Assembly (NCBI GenBank): GCA_958298945.1
Contig: OY282607.1
Coordinates: forward strand, 30,450,500-30,514,499
Reading direction: 5' to 3'
Length of the DNA: 64,000 bases
Origin: Atherix ibis
Taxonomy: Eukaryota; Arthropoda; Insecta; Diptera; Athericidae
In this document: piece after piece, positions 1-11,807 of the stretch
Layout of the letters: every line of letters begins with the position of its first letter
Position numbering within the stretch: the stretch's first letter is position 1
Program-made: the position numbers and the translations under genes
The notes under the pieces: model-generated
Databases searched by the model: none
Told to the model about the DNA's origin: nothing
What the model saw: the letters and a program-made list of their open reading frames with translations, nothing else

Positions 1-139
1 AAATAAAGCTCGAAATTTGAAATTACCATAACAAACGAAAAAATAATTTTCATTTTTAAGATATATCAATTTCGAATTTTAATATAAAAAAAAAATATTA
101 TTCAAATGAAAGATGCAATATAAAAACAAATATTTAAAT

Positions 140-640
140 TTGTATTTCGTCAAATATTTTATTGTAGCCTTTAAGATACTGTTTCAGCATTGCGAAAGGA
201 TCATTTACAAGTAAACTTTGGAATACTTTCCTGTGTAGCTCCTGCACTTTTCTATCATCCCATATAACTTCTTATTTTAAAATCGAGTAATTGTCTCGGG
301 CATTTTATATTTTCTAAATTTACTTTATAGGAAATCTCTACTTGCTGCATAACGAATGCTTCTCCAATCAATCAAAATTCTGGTAGAATAGTATTGGTCA
401 CTATAATCATTAAATAGTGGTTTTTCTTTAAATACCTTCAACTTCCATTCAAAGAAAAATAGCTCCAAACCATAATCGAGCCACCGCCTTGCCTCATGGT
501 TGGTACCAGAACAGGTAGCATTTTTTCATCATCACCCCGACACATGAAGATTCATCCTTTAGACCTAAAATCCTGGAACTTTGACTCATCAGCCGTACAT
601 TCCAAAAGGCCTCAACAGTCGAGTTTTGATGGAATAAAAC
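140..640 (-). pseudogene. Tc1-like transposase relic
   Basis: Read on the minus strand in broken frames, this segment keeps the middle of a Tc1-type DDE transposase: a DESKF-like motif just after 640, then a stretch ending GGGSIMVWSYFSLNG, which corresponds to the family's conserved GGGSVMVWGCFS block. Further along, short pieces resembling the C-terminal part can be followed to about 150. Stop codons and frameshifts interrupt it throughout, so no protein is made. The plus-strand reading frame over 496-705 is only the opposite strand of this relic. The Tc1 assignment rests on that one block and is fairly safe; the outer limits are approximate. Confidence 0.6.
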
Positions 641-1095
641 TAAATTCAATATTTTATTTTGAGAGTGAAATAATCCCTCAATTGTTTAAGACAAAAGTTT
701 GGTAAGGCTTATTTTAAATTCTTAACGAATCTTAGTCTTTTTACTTGAATCCTAGATTAAACAAGTAATTTTAGGCTTACCAAACCATGGTAAATTTGCA
801 ATGATTTCTAATCTAATTTAAATATTCTATATTCCTAAAAACAGAACTTTTTGAAAATGCATCCTTCCCTTAGAAATACTCTGCTATTTTTACTCCGATT
901 TATCTTCTATTACTAATTATTCTTGGGCTATTAATGCAAAAAAGAGACATTAAAGAAATTTACCATCTCTTTTTTTATATAGGGCATATAGTCTTCGAAC
1001 TAGATATATTATAAAAGCCATCCAAAAAAATAACATAAATCTTCGAGCATAAGATTTTAATCAAAGATTTCTAGAAAGAATATTGTTATCAAAAT

Positions 1096-1122
1096 GGTTG
1101 CATACTTTTGGCCTTCAGTGTA
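1096..1122. repeat. Tc1-type terminal repeat remnant
   Basis: The sequence GCATACTTTTGGCCTTCAGT followed by GTA resembles the outer end of Tc1-family inverted repeats, which typically read as a (T)GCAtACTTTTGGCC-AGTGTA ending. It lies upstream of the decayed minus-strand Tc1-like transposase, where that element's 5-prime terminus is expected. The matching opposite end is not in the window. Confidence 0.4.
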
Positions 1123-1989
1123 CTAGTACATACGTTAAATATGCGATAAAGACGAGTTTTTGAAGATAACATTCCAGTCCTAAAACTATATTTGATAAAA
1201 TTAATAGTAAATCCTAAGCTTAGCCAAAAAAAAACTGAAATACAAAAGGAAGCTGAAAAAAATTGGTTATTCCACTTACAATGAAATTTCTAACGACCTT
1301 ATTAAGGAAAACCAAACAAACCAAGGTTAAAAAAGGGTAGACAAAGTGTAGAAATGAAAAATAGGAGCTTTAAATTTTTATTATATAAATTTTAAATCAA
1401 AAATTTTGATCAAATTCAAAGATATTTTTTGTTATTTCAAATTATTTATTATCAAATTTGTGGCGCAAAATACGCACATGTGTATTGTATATTGCTGGAT
1501 AAGGAAGTAAAGTAAATATTTTCACAAAGAATACTGACTTTTCAAAAGACAGAAAATTAAAGTGGCTCCATTTTATATTATTTTCATTGAATATATGTGT
1601 ACACATGGGAATTTACTCATACACGTATGCATGCAAATTTATTATTAAATATTATCTCATATAAGATTTTCTATTTTGATTTAAATTTTTTTTTATTATT
1701 TCCCATAATACCCACTTTCCAATTTACACTTTCTTTGGTATTTGTTACACGTAAATAAAAGTAAATATTTTGTTCAACTATAACTTCAAATTATTCCAAT
1801 GTTGAATAATGCAAATAAGTATTCTTTGCACGACAAGGTATGTAATCAAAAGTATGAGAAGGTTTATTATTATTTACTACATTTGAAAAATTTCACCTGC
1901 AAATATTTCCGTAGTTATTTTGATATATATATTACCATAAATCAATTTGTATGCAATTAAAATTAAGTGAAATTTCAAATTATTTTTTG
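1123..1989. other. AT-rich non-coding DNA
   Basis: I see no gene or repeat family here. The stretch is AT-rich with many stop codons in all frames. Confidence 0.6.
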
Positions 1990-2804
1990 AAATAAAAAAA
2001 GTATCGCGAATTTTGTGTTTTTTCAAAAATTATTTATTTATTTATGAATATCTATTTTGTCCCCTTCAAAGGGGATTCCCACCAGATCCCCATACACTTG
2101 TTCCAACGTTTTTTCCAATCCTCGAAGCACTTCAAAAAATCATTTTTTGTGATCTTGTTCAGCTCCTCCTTCGATGCCGTCTTTATCTCCTCAATCGTAG
2201 CGTAGCGTCGTCCTTTCATGGGGTTCTTCAGTTTCGGGAACAAGAAAAAGTCACAGGGGGCTGCGACATTATTAGTGTGTTGTTTTTTTCCAAAAATGGC
2301 AAAAGCCAATTTTTGTTCTACCACAAATCGGGGCGTTTCTGGCGGTAATATTCCTTATTGATATAACTTGCAGGTAATATCCCTTATTGACCGTTCTATC
2401 CTGTGGCAAGAACTCATGATGCAGCACGCCCCTGCAATAGAAGAAAACTGTACGCAAAACCTTCACATTCGACCGAACTTGGCGTTTTTTTCGGTCTTGG
2501 CTCGTGCGGCAGCTTCCATTGTGATGGAGCAAATTTGGGTTGTCGCAGATAGAGTCCAACAGCTTCTTAGCAATGTTAATGCGATACTGTTTTTGGTCAA
2601 AATTGAGCAAAAATCGAAGACGAGCCAAAACACGTGCAAGCAAAGCAGCTGTCAAAAATTAACTGAACATTCAAAATGGCTAAACTTGCCGGAATATGTG
2701 AGAGACATGAGTACCAACATAACGCCACAAAAAATTGAAAATCGAATGTACGTAATCCGCGGAAATTCAAAATTTCCCGCGATACTTTTTGAACAGACCT
2801 CGTA
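1990..2804 (-). mobile_element. mariner (family I) copy A, internally deleted
   Basis: This mariner element is about 815 bp against roughly 1.3 kb for the family. Its 5-prime end is at 2804, where GATACTTTTTGAACAGACCT is followed by CGTA. Its 3-prime end is near 1990 and begins AAAGTATCGCGAATTTTGTG. The transposase is broken into minus-strand pieces at 2272-2655 (FDQKQ block, then VKVLRTVFF and a HHEFLPQ block) and 2052-2324 (CDFFLFPKLK, the third catalytic Asp, through FEDWKKRW). The N-terminal helix-turn-helix region and the segments with the first and second catalytic Asp are missing. The N-terminal deletion joins the 5-prime leader directly to the FDQKQ block, as in the copy at 26.4 kb. 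Confidence 0.85.
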
Positions 2805-2924
2805 TAACAGATTATCCAAGTTATCGGTTAAAAAATATAGCTCTATCAATTCATAGTTGTCAATTATATATAATATTTATAATAAAATTTATTTAGTTTA
2901 TGATTTGCCATTTAATATTATAGA

Positions 2925-3415
2925 TTGCTTTATTACTAAGCAAGACATAAAAATTGTAAAAACTGTCTACAAATGAGATGATTTTGCCGTAGCAACGTTC
3001 CGTGCTTTAAGAGAAACAATTTTCTTCAACGATGAGGCTTATTTCTCGCTCCGTAGAAATGCCAATAAGCTATATATGAGGCTCTTATAACCAATAAATA
3101 ATTGCGGAGAAGCCATTGTATATGGAAAAGGTAAAAGTGTCAGTAGCTCGTATTTCTTTGGAAATGAAGAAGGTGAGACCGTTACAGTCAATTCTAGGTG
3201 CTGTGGCCATACGATAACCAACTTTTTTTAGTCTGACCTTTAAGATTTTAATCTCGATCATATATAATCTTAACAAAACAATGCTACAAGCCTTTATTGC
3301 ACGAAAAGTTCCAAGGACGAATAATTTCGAACCTCGAAATAGGCAAAAAAAAAGCATAAAAAATACCTCAAACGGATTGAGTCCTGTAAGGGGTTTATAT
3401 GGCAATCATTTGAAT
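2925..3415 (+). pseudogene. Tc1/mariner-related DDE transposase relic, copy 1
   Basis: The plus strand carries decayed pieces of a transposase family common in insects: VATFRALRE, then FFNDEAYFSL (the first catalytic Asp block), YFFGNEEGETVTVNS and ITNFF, with fainter matches to about 3410. The segment between VATFRALR and the DEAHF-like block is missing, and the same junction occurs in the copy starting near 8.74 kb. Many stops and frameshifts are present. Family membership is recognised from the TVTVN and DEAHF motifs plus, in sister copies, PRSCDLTPLDFF. Confidence 0.65.
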
Positions 3416-3419
3416 AAAT

Positions 3420-4642
3420 AAATAAAAATTAAATTAAAAATAATTTTTAAGTAGACTCTTTTTAACTATACTTTAAAAAACGAATATTGGTTAACCTTTT
3501 ATTATATGATAGAAAAAAGCTCAAATTTTCAAAATTTAATAAACCCTTTTAATATTTTGTAGAAAATATTATTTGCAAATAAAATTTACATAAAAAATTT
3601 TACCTTTTTAATTTATTTTGAAAATTTGTTTTTATAAAAATTGCCCAAATCATTCAGCCAATTAATGATATTATGCCGTCCAATATTAAAAATATCTAAT
3701 ATGTACACGGTATATATGTGAATATACTCGTAATATATGAACACGTTTTTAACTTTCACTTTTCTATGTGAAAAGTTTTCTTTTTATTTCTATTGTTATT
3801 GTTTTTTTTTGTTGCAATGCAATGTGTTAAAAATGTTATTCAAGCAATTATTTTTTTTTGCTTTTCATTACATCAATTGAAAATCTATTCATCAATCGAT
3901 TAGTTAAGTCCATCAATAGCTATCAATATTCAGCACAATCTATCTATCTAACGAAAATGAAATATTCCCAATACTGAATCGTGCAAAATAACTATAACTG
4001 GACAGCTAAATCACGAATTTTAAGGCAATCAATGAGGATGAGTTGGAATTCGTAAATGTGGTTAGTACTATTAATGCAAGACTAAAACTGAAAATTTACT
4101 TGCCAATGCATATGATTATGGGCACGGCATTTTATACTATAGCTTAATTTTGTATGAAACCACACGTACATAGTTAATATGGACAGTTACATGAAAGCAG
4201 TTTCATCTTCTTTTTTATTTACAACTCAATTCAAACGAATGAGCAGCTTTTGTTTCATAAGATTTTCAATTTTCCTAACAATAAATGGGATTCGAGAAAG
4301 AAAATAAAAACGAAGGAAGAAATTTGAAAATTTCCTAATATAATATATTAAATGATAAGAAATTTTCACATGCCTCTACATACACGTATAATATTTTTCT
4401 TCTTCAATATAACTAGCATTAATAGTAATGATGTAAGTCCAATAAAAATATGAAAAATTGCTGTAATAGTACGGTTTTTTTTCTCTACATTTTTCTATGT
4501 AGACGAACAATAACACTTTACGAAGATTCTCAAGAAGCACTGCATATTATGAGCCCTTCCGTACTATCCATTTTATCTAAATGATGTGGGCACAAACGCA
4601 GTAATTTTGTTGTCCGCTGTTTGTAGTCTCACAGACCTTATG
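3420..4642. other. AT-rich non-coding DNA
   Basis: No gene, RNA or recognised repeat. Homopolymer runs of T and A are frequent. Confidence 0.6.
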
Positions 4643-5690
4643 TACGAGGTCTGTTCAAAAAAGTATCGAGAATTTTGAATTTCCGTGGGTTACGTATATT
4701 CGTTTTACAATTTTTTTGTGGCGTTATGTTGGTACTTATGTCTCTCACTTATACCGACAAGTTAGGCCATTTTGAATATTCAGTTAATTTTTGACAGCTG
4801 CTTTGCTTGCACGTGTTTTGCCTCGTCTTCGATTTTTGCCCATTTTCGACCAAAAACAGCATCGTATTAACATTGCTAAGGAGCTGTTGGACTCTATTCG
4901 CGACGAACCAAATTTGCTCCAGAGGGCCATAACTGATGACAAATTATTGATACAGAAAATGGATCAAAGTATCTGTATCAAATTTTGTGTGAAAAACAAA
5001 ATTAATTGCGCGGATGCATTCCAAATGTTGACTGTGGCATATGGTGAAGCTACCTTGGACCGAAGCAACGTTTATCGGTGATACAAAATGTTCTCTGAGG
5101 GCCGAGAACATGTGAACAACGAAAAGCGTGCCGGATGCCCGAGCACGTCAACAACAGACGAAAACAGAAAATAGTATTGGCCAATCGTCGAATCACCGTT
5201 AGAGAAGCTGCTGAGGACTTAAACATATCGATTGGCTCGTGCCATTCGATTTTTACCAATGATTTGGACGTGAGACGGGTCGCCGCGAAATTCGTACCAA
5301 AATTGCTCAATTTTGACCAAAAACAGCATCGCATTAACATTGGTAAGGAGCTGTTGGACTCTGTCCGCGACGATCCAAATTTGCTCCAGAGGGTCATAAC
5401 TGGTGACGAATCATGGGTTTATGGTTATGACGTGGAAGCCAAATCTCAATCATCCCAATACTAATAATGCCGCAGCCACCGTATTCCCCAGATCTGGCCC
5501 CCTGTGACTTTTTCTTGTTCCCGAAAAAGATTCTTTGATCCATTTTTTTGGAATGCGCAAAATATTAATAATAATAAGTGGCGTTTATGAGAGACATGAC
5601 TACCAACATAACTCCACAACAAATCGAAAATCGAATATACGTAACCCGCGGAAATTCAAAATTCGCGATACTTTTTGAACAGACCTCGTA
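4643..5690 (+). mobile_element. mariner (family I) copy B, rearranged with two 5-prime ends
   Basis: Both ends carry the family I 5-prime terminus: TACGAGGTCTGTTCAAAAAA at 4643, and its inverse ending GAACAGACCTCGTA at 5690. The right arm (about 5529-5690) repeats the 5-prime leader in inverted orientation, including the antisense start-codon area, so the true 3-prime end is lost. The coding part on the plus strand is scrambled. A piece of the catalytic domain (FDQKQHRINIAKELL to about 4935) comes before the N-terminal domain (NCADAFQMLTVAYGEATLDR, 5000-5080). The helix-turn-helix region and a second FDQKQHRINIGKELL block with ITGDESWVYGYD (first catalytic Asp) follow to 5460, then MPQPPYSPDLAPCDFF with the third Asp. 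The segment with the second Asp is missing. Confidence 0.85.
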
Positions 5691-7649
5691 CACACTTATT
5701 CTGAACGGAACTTGAATAGATTTAATTTTGAAGTCAGCTTGTTATGTTATTGTTTAATTAAGAAGAAGAGAAGGGAAAATATCAAGGAATCTTTTTTTTG
5801 TCGAGTGAGTGATGGGCTAAAATTGTTTAGAGTCGTAACATCCAAGAGGGATCAGTTTGGAATAGAATCCAGACAACACAGAGAAAGAAAGTGGCTGACA
5901 TATTTGTAGGTTAGAAGTACGGGATATTTGGGGGAGGGACTATGGTGCCTTAAGTGTGACACTATCGCCTTCGTATCAAAAACATAACAAAAATATATAC
6001 GTGAAACATGACAGATTCTTCTATTGTGTTACACACAATATGATGTGTTAATTTAGGGGAGAAGTAAGATTGAAGGTGAAAAAGTAGAAAATTATACATT
6101 TAATTATAATTTATATAACTTGGGAAAAAAAGTATGTAACAAATTCAGAAAAAAAATCCCTACTGGTTCTAGAGGAAAAATCCTTACGAAACCATGCTCG
6201 ATCTATGGTTGCCTTACGATCGCAGAGAGAAAAGCTGTCAGGGAGGAGTGTTGTTAGAAATCGACTATGTCCCCAGCCATATTTCCAAATATCCTATAGC
6301 TCTTCAATGGTCTAAAATATGTTGTTAAATGCCCCTGAAATTTCGGTAACTTACCTTTAGGTTCAGTCCATTCAAGATAACTAGATGATCTGTTGTGAAC
6401 TCAGAATCAGGCCAGGTAGTACAGGAATCATGGTATTTATTGCTTTATTTATTTAAGCCCACTTCACACAACGCTATTTTTCCTGCCTGTTTTCTTGCCA
6501 AATTCGCCGCTTCTTTTCAAGGTAGCTGTGGAGCTTGATTAGGTCATAGTTTTTATTAGTGTTGGCTTTACACGATAGTTTTTTCAAATTTAGATTTCTA
6601 GCTGGTTCTGATGAACAAACAAACAAATGTATCATTTGCTCATATAGCTCATGTGACAAGAAAAGGTTTTCTTATTGGTTCTCGTTAAAACTAGCAGCAA
6701 AACTAGTACGAAAAATAAAATGAAATCTATTTTGAAAACTACCACCGGAACAAGCAGTGAAGTAATTTCTAGAACTGCAGCCAGTACGGTAACAAGTAAT
6801 AAAATAGACGGGAAAACTAGCGTCATATGAAACGGGCTTTGTTTATTTTTATGTAATTCTTAATAAAATTGTGAAAGAGGTTTTTTTTCATTAGTTAACA
6901 ATTAAAAAAATGGAAATAATAATAACCGGAAATACGATTTAAAAAGAAAAATATCTGTTTTAAATTTCTTCATTTGTTCAGATTATTTTTATTTAACTTG
7001 AATTTAAAATTAATTTTAAAAAAATTAGCTCCAAAAATAAGGAAAATCTTTATGTTAACCTTTTTAGATATGTGTATATAAAAGTTGATTTTCTAAGAAT
7101 ATTAATTACAATAAATAAATAAAAAAAAATTAAAATTATCTAACATTTCGTTAATAAATCTATCTTCTCTTTGGTGTCGGTTTATTTGTTCATATGTACT
7201 GATTTTCTGTTTACCTGTTCCTATTCACTGTTTCTCTATTTTAAAAATTAATTTTATTTCTGTGCACATGCATAATTTACTAATTGATATAAAAATATTA
7301 CAATTTTTATTTCAATTTTGTCTTAAATTTTTTTATTAAATAATTCAACAAGAAAAATTATATTAATACATTTTTTGAGTAAATACATGCGCTTGTACGC
7401 ATGGGCATATGGGAGCACATCTCCTAACAACCCCTTACGGTGAACAGCGGGTAAAATTAACAACTCTAATCATAGAAAATTGTTCAACATAAAAACGTTC
7501 TCCATCATTTTTATTTTTATTTTCATTTCTTTTGTTTCGTTCCATTTCATTTCCACTTTTCAAGTTTACGTAATACCAAGATTAGCATTATTTTGTTGGA
7601 ATTCCAAGTTAAGCGGCACCGTCTTGCAATTATGCTAGCCCATTTTGTT
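5691..7649. other. non-coding DNA, unassigned
   Basis: No gene recognised. Two islands, about 5800-5960 and 6160-6440, are less AT-rich than their surroundings and may be old repeats. A plus-strand open stretch at 6687-6827 would encode a Thr/Ser-rich peptide but has no start context or homology I can name. The rest is AT-rich. Confidence 0.45.
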
Positions 7650-8180
7650 CAATTATCCAAAATGACTTAGTATCAGGGGAGACTCGAAACTTGAATGAAT
7701 TCTCACCATAAGGTTTACAATATACCTTCTGAAATGTTGTATTTCAACAAAAAAATAAAAATAAAAGTGCACATAACTAAAAACCAGTTCCATGGAATGT
7801 GCGTGGTTACAGTATACTTTATACTCGACTGTAACTAATATTGCTGTTAAAAGAAACAATATCAACCCAAACACAATCAACCGCATAAACAACATTGTTA
7901 GAGAAATTGCACCAATACCAACTCCAATAAGAAAAATATCAGTTGGTAAGCCTGTTCGCGCCAATTGGTTCGGAATATTGCAGGCTCTTGGAGAATATAG
8001 CACGTGTGTGGGTGGGTATTTTAGGTTCGATTGAGATTGAAATATTGCCGAACATTATAACAGCACCCCACAATCGGAATACCATGCGGTGAGGACAAGA
8101 CAATTGATCTACACTTGTTGAGAGGCCCAACAGGTGGTAGATGCGCGGTTTAGGCTTTGTTTTGTAAACGAAATTCAATT
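7650..8180 (-). other. unidentified open segment with hydrophobic helix
   Basis: This segment is richer in GC than its surroundings and has two overlapping minus-strand frames. One (8178-7939) opens with an ATG. The other (8003-7653) contains GVGIGAISLTMLFMRLIVFG followed by a second hydrophobic run ending TVEYKVYC, which could span a membrane once or twice. A single frameshift would join them into one frame. I do not recognise the protein. It may be a decayed retrocopy of a small membrane protein, an exon, or chance. Confidence 0.2.
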
Positions 8181-8739
8181 CAATTGTGTTCCCCTACTAA
8201 TTAGAAACAGCTTTGCGAAAATTGTTAATAAGTTAAAAGAAAATTTAACAACCTACCACAAACGTATATACGAATAGATAAATATATGTAATAGAAATAT
8301 TTTAGATAATATTTTCTGATTAAATAAAATGAAAATTTCACCATTAATGTTAATTTTATCTTTTTCAATTTAATAAATTGAATTTTATTTTTCTGCTATG
8401 TTATAAATTAATTTTATACAAATTATACCAAATAATTAATTATCATAAAAAAATAAATATTATCATAACAAATAAAATGTTTTCTTTTTTATTATTATGT
8501 TTTCTAAATTATTAATATGCAAAATATATTTTTACTTTTATTAAAATATTTTCTTTTTTTTTATTACCGATAATAATTTATTGAAGAAAAAATATTTATT
8601 GAATATTAATTCATTTTATAAAATATAAATTATTGTAATGAAAAAAAAAAACTATTAACAACAGAAAAAGTTTTAGAAAATGCACATTCGTATCTGCTTG
8701 GTATTTCCTTAAAAAAGGCCTGCCAAGATATGAGCATGT
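8181..8739. other. AT-rich non-coding DNA
   Basis: Very AT-rich with long T and A runs; nothing recognised. Confidence 0.6.
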
Positions 8740-8904
8740 TTATAGGGTTATCCATTTCATTGCTCATAAAGTACAGCCTTGTCAGCGTTAAAGTACCGAA
8801 CAACGTGTGGAAATTATAAAAATTTGATAATTCTGCCGTAGCCACATTACGCTGATTGTTGGAATCGAACATTTCTTCAGCGATGAAGCTCATTTTTTGC
8901 TCGG

Positions 8905-10180
8905 TACAAAGTGGATAAGCTTAAATCCGCTGATTTTTAGTCAAAAAAACACATGTTTTTAAATAGAAAACAAAAACAAATTTATTTAAAATACTTGCCC
9001 TCGCCTACTACACATTTTCCCATCTCGAGCAATTTGTGGATACCACGCCAAGAAAATTCCTTCTCTTTCTAAGCAAACCCCTCATCAAGTCATTTTCGGA
9101 CGAGTCGAAGTGCTGTACAGCGAGCGCGTGGCCCATCAGCGAAAACAGGTGGTAGTCGGAAGGGGCCAGGTCTGGTGAATAAGCGGGGTGGAGTAGGCAC
9201 CTCCCAGTTGAGTGTCTCCAAGTAGTTTCGGACCATTTTTGGTACGTGTGCGATGGTGCGTTGTCGTGGAGGAAAATCAGCTTGTCATGTCTTTGTTGAT
9301 AATTCGTCCTTTTTTCACGCAGAGCACGGTGCAATTTTATTAGTTGTTGATGGTAGCGGTGAGCATTGACAGTTTTACCAGGTTTCAACATCTCATAGTA
9401 GCCGATACCTTGCTGATCCCACCAAACGCGCAGCATCGTCGTCCGTCCGAAGCGATTTGGTCTTGGAAAAGATGTTGATGGTTCGCCGGGATCAACCAAC
9501 GAATTCTTGCGTTTAGGATTCTCGAAATATACCCACTTTACATCGCCTGCCACAATCCGATGCAGGAACGACTTTCTTTTTTGTCTGGCGAGCAAGATTT
9601 CGCATGTGTTTTGGCGTCGCTCCATCTGCCTATCGTTCAATTCATGCGGCACCCATTTTTCGATCTTTTCAATCTTCCCCATGGTACGCAGACGCATGGA
9701 AATGGCTGGTTGAGTAACACCCAATTGCTCCGCGAGCATTTTTTGCAATTGGGTATCGTCTTCGTCCAATAGAGCCCGCAATTGATGGTCTCAACCTTCC
9801 TAGGCCGATTTGCACGCTTCTTGTGTCACAAGTCAAAATTGCCATCTTTGAACCGACAAAAACAATCTCAGCACGTTGTTTCCGATAAAGCACTGTCACC
9901 ATAGGCCTCCATAAGCATTCGATGCGATTCGGCAGCCGATTTCTTCAAATTGAAGCAGAAAAGCAGAGCTTCCCGCATATGCTATTTTTCTGGCACAAAA
10001 CTAGACATGATTACCAAAGGAAAAATATATGTTGTTGTACGAAATTGCTGACAATGTGCACCGATTAATGTTGACAGATGTCAAACTCATTAAAAAAAGT
10101 ATGGCGTGCCCATGGTAGGTTAATACGCTCACTCACGCCATCTATGACCAAACAGCGGATTTAAGCATAAACACCTGGTA
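8905..10180 (-). mobile_element. mariner (family II) copy 1, nearly full length
   Basis: The element is 1,276 bp including the flanking TA. The 5-prime end at 10180 reads, on the minus strand, TACCAGGTGTTTATGCTTAA and continues ATCCGCTGTTTGG. The 3-prime end near 8905 keeps GATAAGCTTAAATCCGCTG but its outermost bases are degraded. It sits inside the DDE relic copy 2, so it is the younger insertion. The sister copy at 20.65-21.87 kb has the same terminal repeats. Confidence 0.9.
8986..10008 (-). pseudogene. mariner (family II) transposase, frameshifted
   Basis: This is a remnant of about 341 codons, close to normal mariner length, with ATG at 10008 and TAA at 8988. Visible in order: the N-terminal helix-turn-helix region (frameshifted; clean from RALLDEDDTQLQKMLAEQLG), WVPHELNDRQMERR, the first catalytic Asp in VAGDVKW (the usual following Glu is Val), the second Asp in FLHDNAPSHT, and the third in YSPDLAPSDYHLF, a DD34D arrangement. 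Frame is lost between the second and third blocks (YQKWSETTWRHSTG is an out-of-frame reading) and again after HFDSSEN. The transposase would have acted in the nucleus on its own inverted repeats; this copy is dead. Confidence 0.9.
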
Positions 10181-10530
10181 TATACGCAATCAAGCAAATT
10201 GCCAAACATAGAAAGTAATTATCTGCGGTGCAATTTTGACTGAAGATATCATTGACTCGTATTTATTTGAAAATAAAGAAGAATAGACTGTTACTGTCAA
10301 TTCTGAGCTCTATGGCGGTATGTTAACCAACATTTCTTAGCCTGAACTTGAAGATTTTTATCTGAATTACATCTGGTTTCTAGAAAACATCACCATATAT
10401 CGAAACCACAGAATATTGCGCAATCCCAGGATAACTAATTTCGAGATTTGACCTCCAAGATCATATGATTTGACGCCGTTAGACTTTTTCTTTTGGCACT
10501 ATGTAAAAGTTTATATTTACGTTCACATTC

Positions 10531-11807
10531 CTCAAACTATAAAGTATCGAAATAATAAACAATATTTAATCTAAATAATATACCCCACTTTTTAAAACTA
10601 GAAATAAGTTCAGTTTACATAACTTTATAATATTAAACATTCACAATTTTATTATTATATTCACATTTTTCAAATTTAATTAATTAACTATCGAAAAATT
10701 CAATATTAAAACTTAAAAATTGACATATCATCATTTAAACTACGAAAGGTATCATTTTCATGAATTCTTAAACATTAAAATCAATAAGATTAATAAAACT
10801 ATATCTACTATTTTAAATTAAAAAATCATGCGCAAACACAAATTAGGTTAACAATAGTTTTTTAATTAGTAAAAGTAAAAATGTATGATTATAATTATTT
10901 AAGATTTACATTACACCAACAGTGAAGATCATAGTTTGTCTATTGATTATTTATGTTAATACTCTTGCTTTACTAGTATTTCTAGTAGGAAATATGTGTA
11001 GGTAATCATATTTAAGTAATAAATCTACCTATAGTCCAAACCGAACAAAGTATATAAATTTTAGTTTCAAATTAAATTTAAACTTCAATTTATGTGCCTC
11101 TTACACTTGTTGTTAGTTTGCTTTATAGAAAATAATTTGAAATTACATTTGAATATTCAGGTTTTCATCGATAAAATGATTATCTTTAGGCCATGTCTGA
11201 TGTACACATATGACGTACGAATTTATATTGATTTGAAAATTATCGATTTACAACAACCAAACTTACACACCTTTATTTTACTGTATAAGATTAGGCCACC
11301 TTGGTTTTTTTTGACTTTTTGACTTTTCCAATATATTAAAACTATTACTTTTTCCACCTATCATTTCATGGATTTTTCTGCGTTTTTTTAAATGTAAACT
11401 GAGCCTATAATTGCCTCCATATATGAATCCAAAAACTCGTTTTCATTATCGAATTACTCCTCAAAATTTTTGACTTTCAATTTCGTAACCTTATCGTATA
11501 TCATTTATTATATTTATCTGTCTACAAGTTTACGTAACTGTACGCCTAGTGATCCCGATTTATTTATTTTTTTTTGACAAGGAAGTTATTTAAACAAACG
11601 TTATTTATTTACGCCTTACTTATCCCAAATAATAAGGTTATTTTCAACCTAACGTTACGACGAGAATGTAATTAATTTTGCATAAAAAATATATTATAAA
11701 CAATTTATAAACGAAATAATCAATTTTTATAATTTCTTTGTAAAATCTATTTGACGGGAGAGAAAATTTTCATTGGTAGTTGTCCAATTGGCCAGTTTCA
11801 GTTATAC
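10531..11807. other. AT-rich non-coding DNA
   Basis: No gene or repeat recognised. The open frame at 11092-11322 has AT-driven composition and no recognisable domain. Confidence 0.55.

Larger units (their letters stand above)
8740..10530 (+). pseudogene. Tc1/mariner-related DDE transposase relic, copy 2, split by a mariner
   Basis: The relic is in two parts, 8740-8904 and 10181-10530, separated by a family II mariner. The left part has EQRVEII, a degraded NSAVATLR block and FSDEAHF-like coding. The right part has YLFENKEE, TVTVNS, LEDFYLNY, and then PRSYDLTPLDFFFWHYVKVY, the conserved third-Asp block, near 10440-10510. As in the copy at 2.9 kb, the region between ATLR and the DEAHF block is deleted. 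Stops are frequent. The target TA is present on both sides of the inserted mariner. Confidence 0.7.

Noticed and set aside
2013..2856. Plus-strand open frames across mariner copy A
   Set aside because: They are antisense to the decayed transposase; the protein similarity is on the minus strand.
7650..8180. Nuclear copy of mitochondrial DNA
   Set aside because: The hydrophobic frame does not match any mitochondrial protein I know, and base composition is less AT-rich than insect mitochondrial DNA.
11092..11322. Open frame of 76 codons
   Set aside because: AT-driven composition, no recognised domain, splice sites or promoter.
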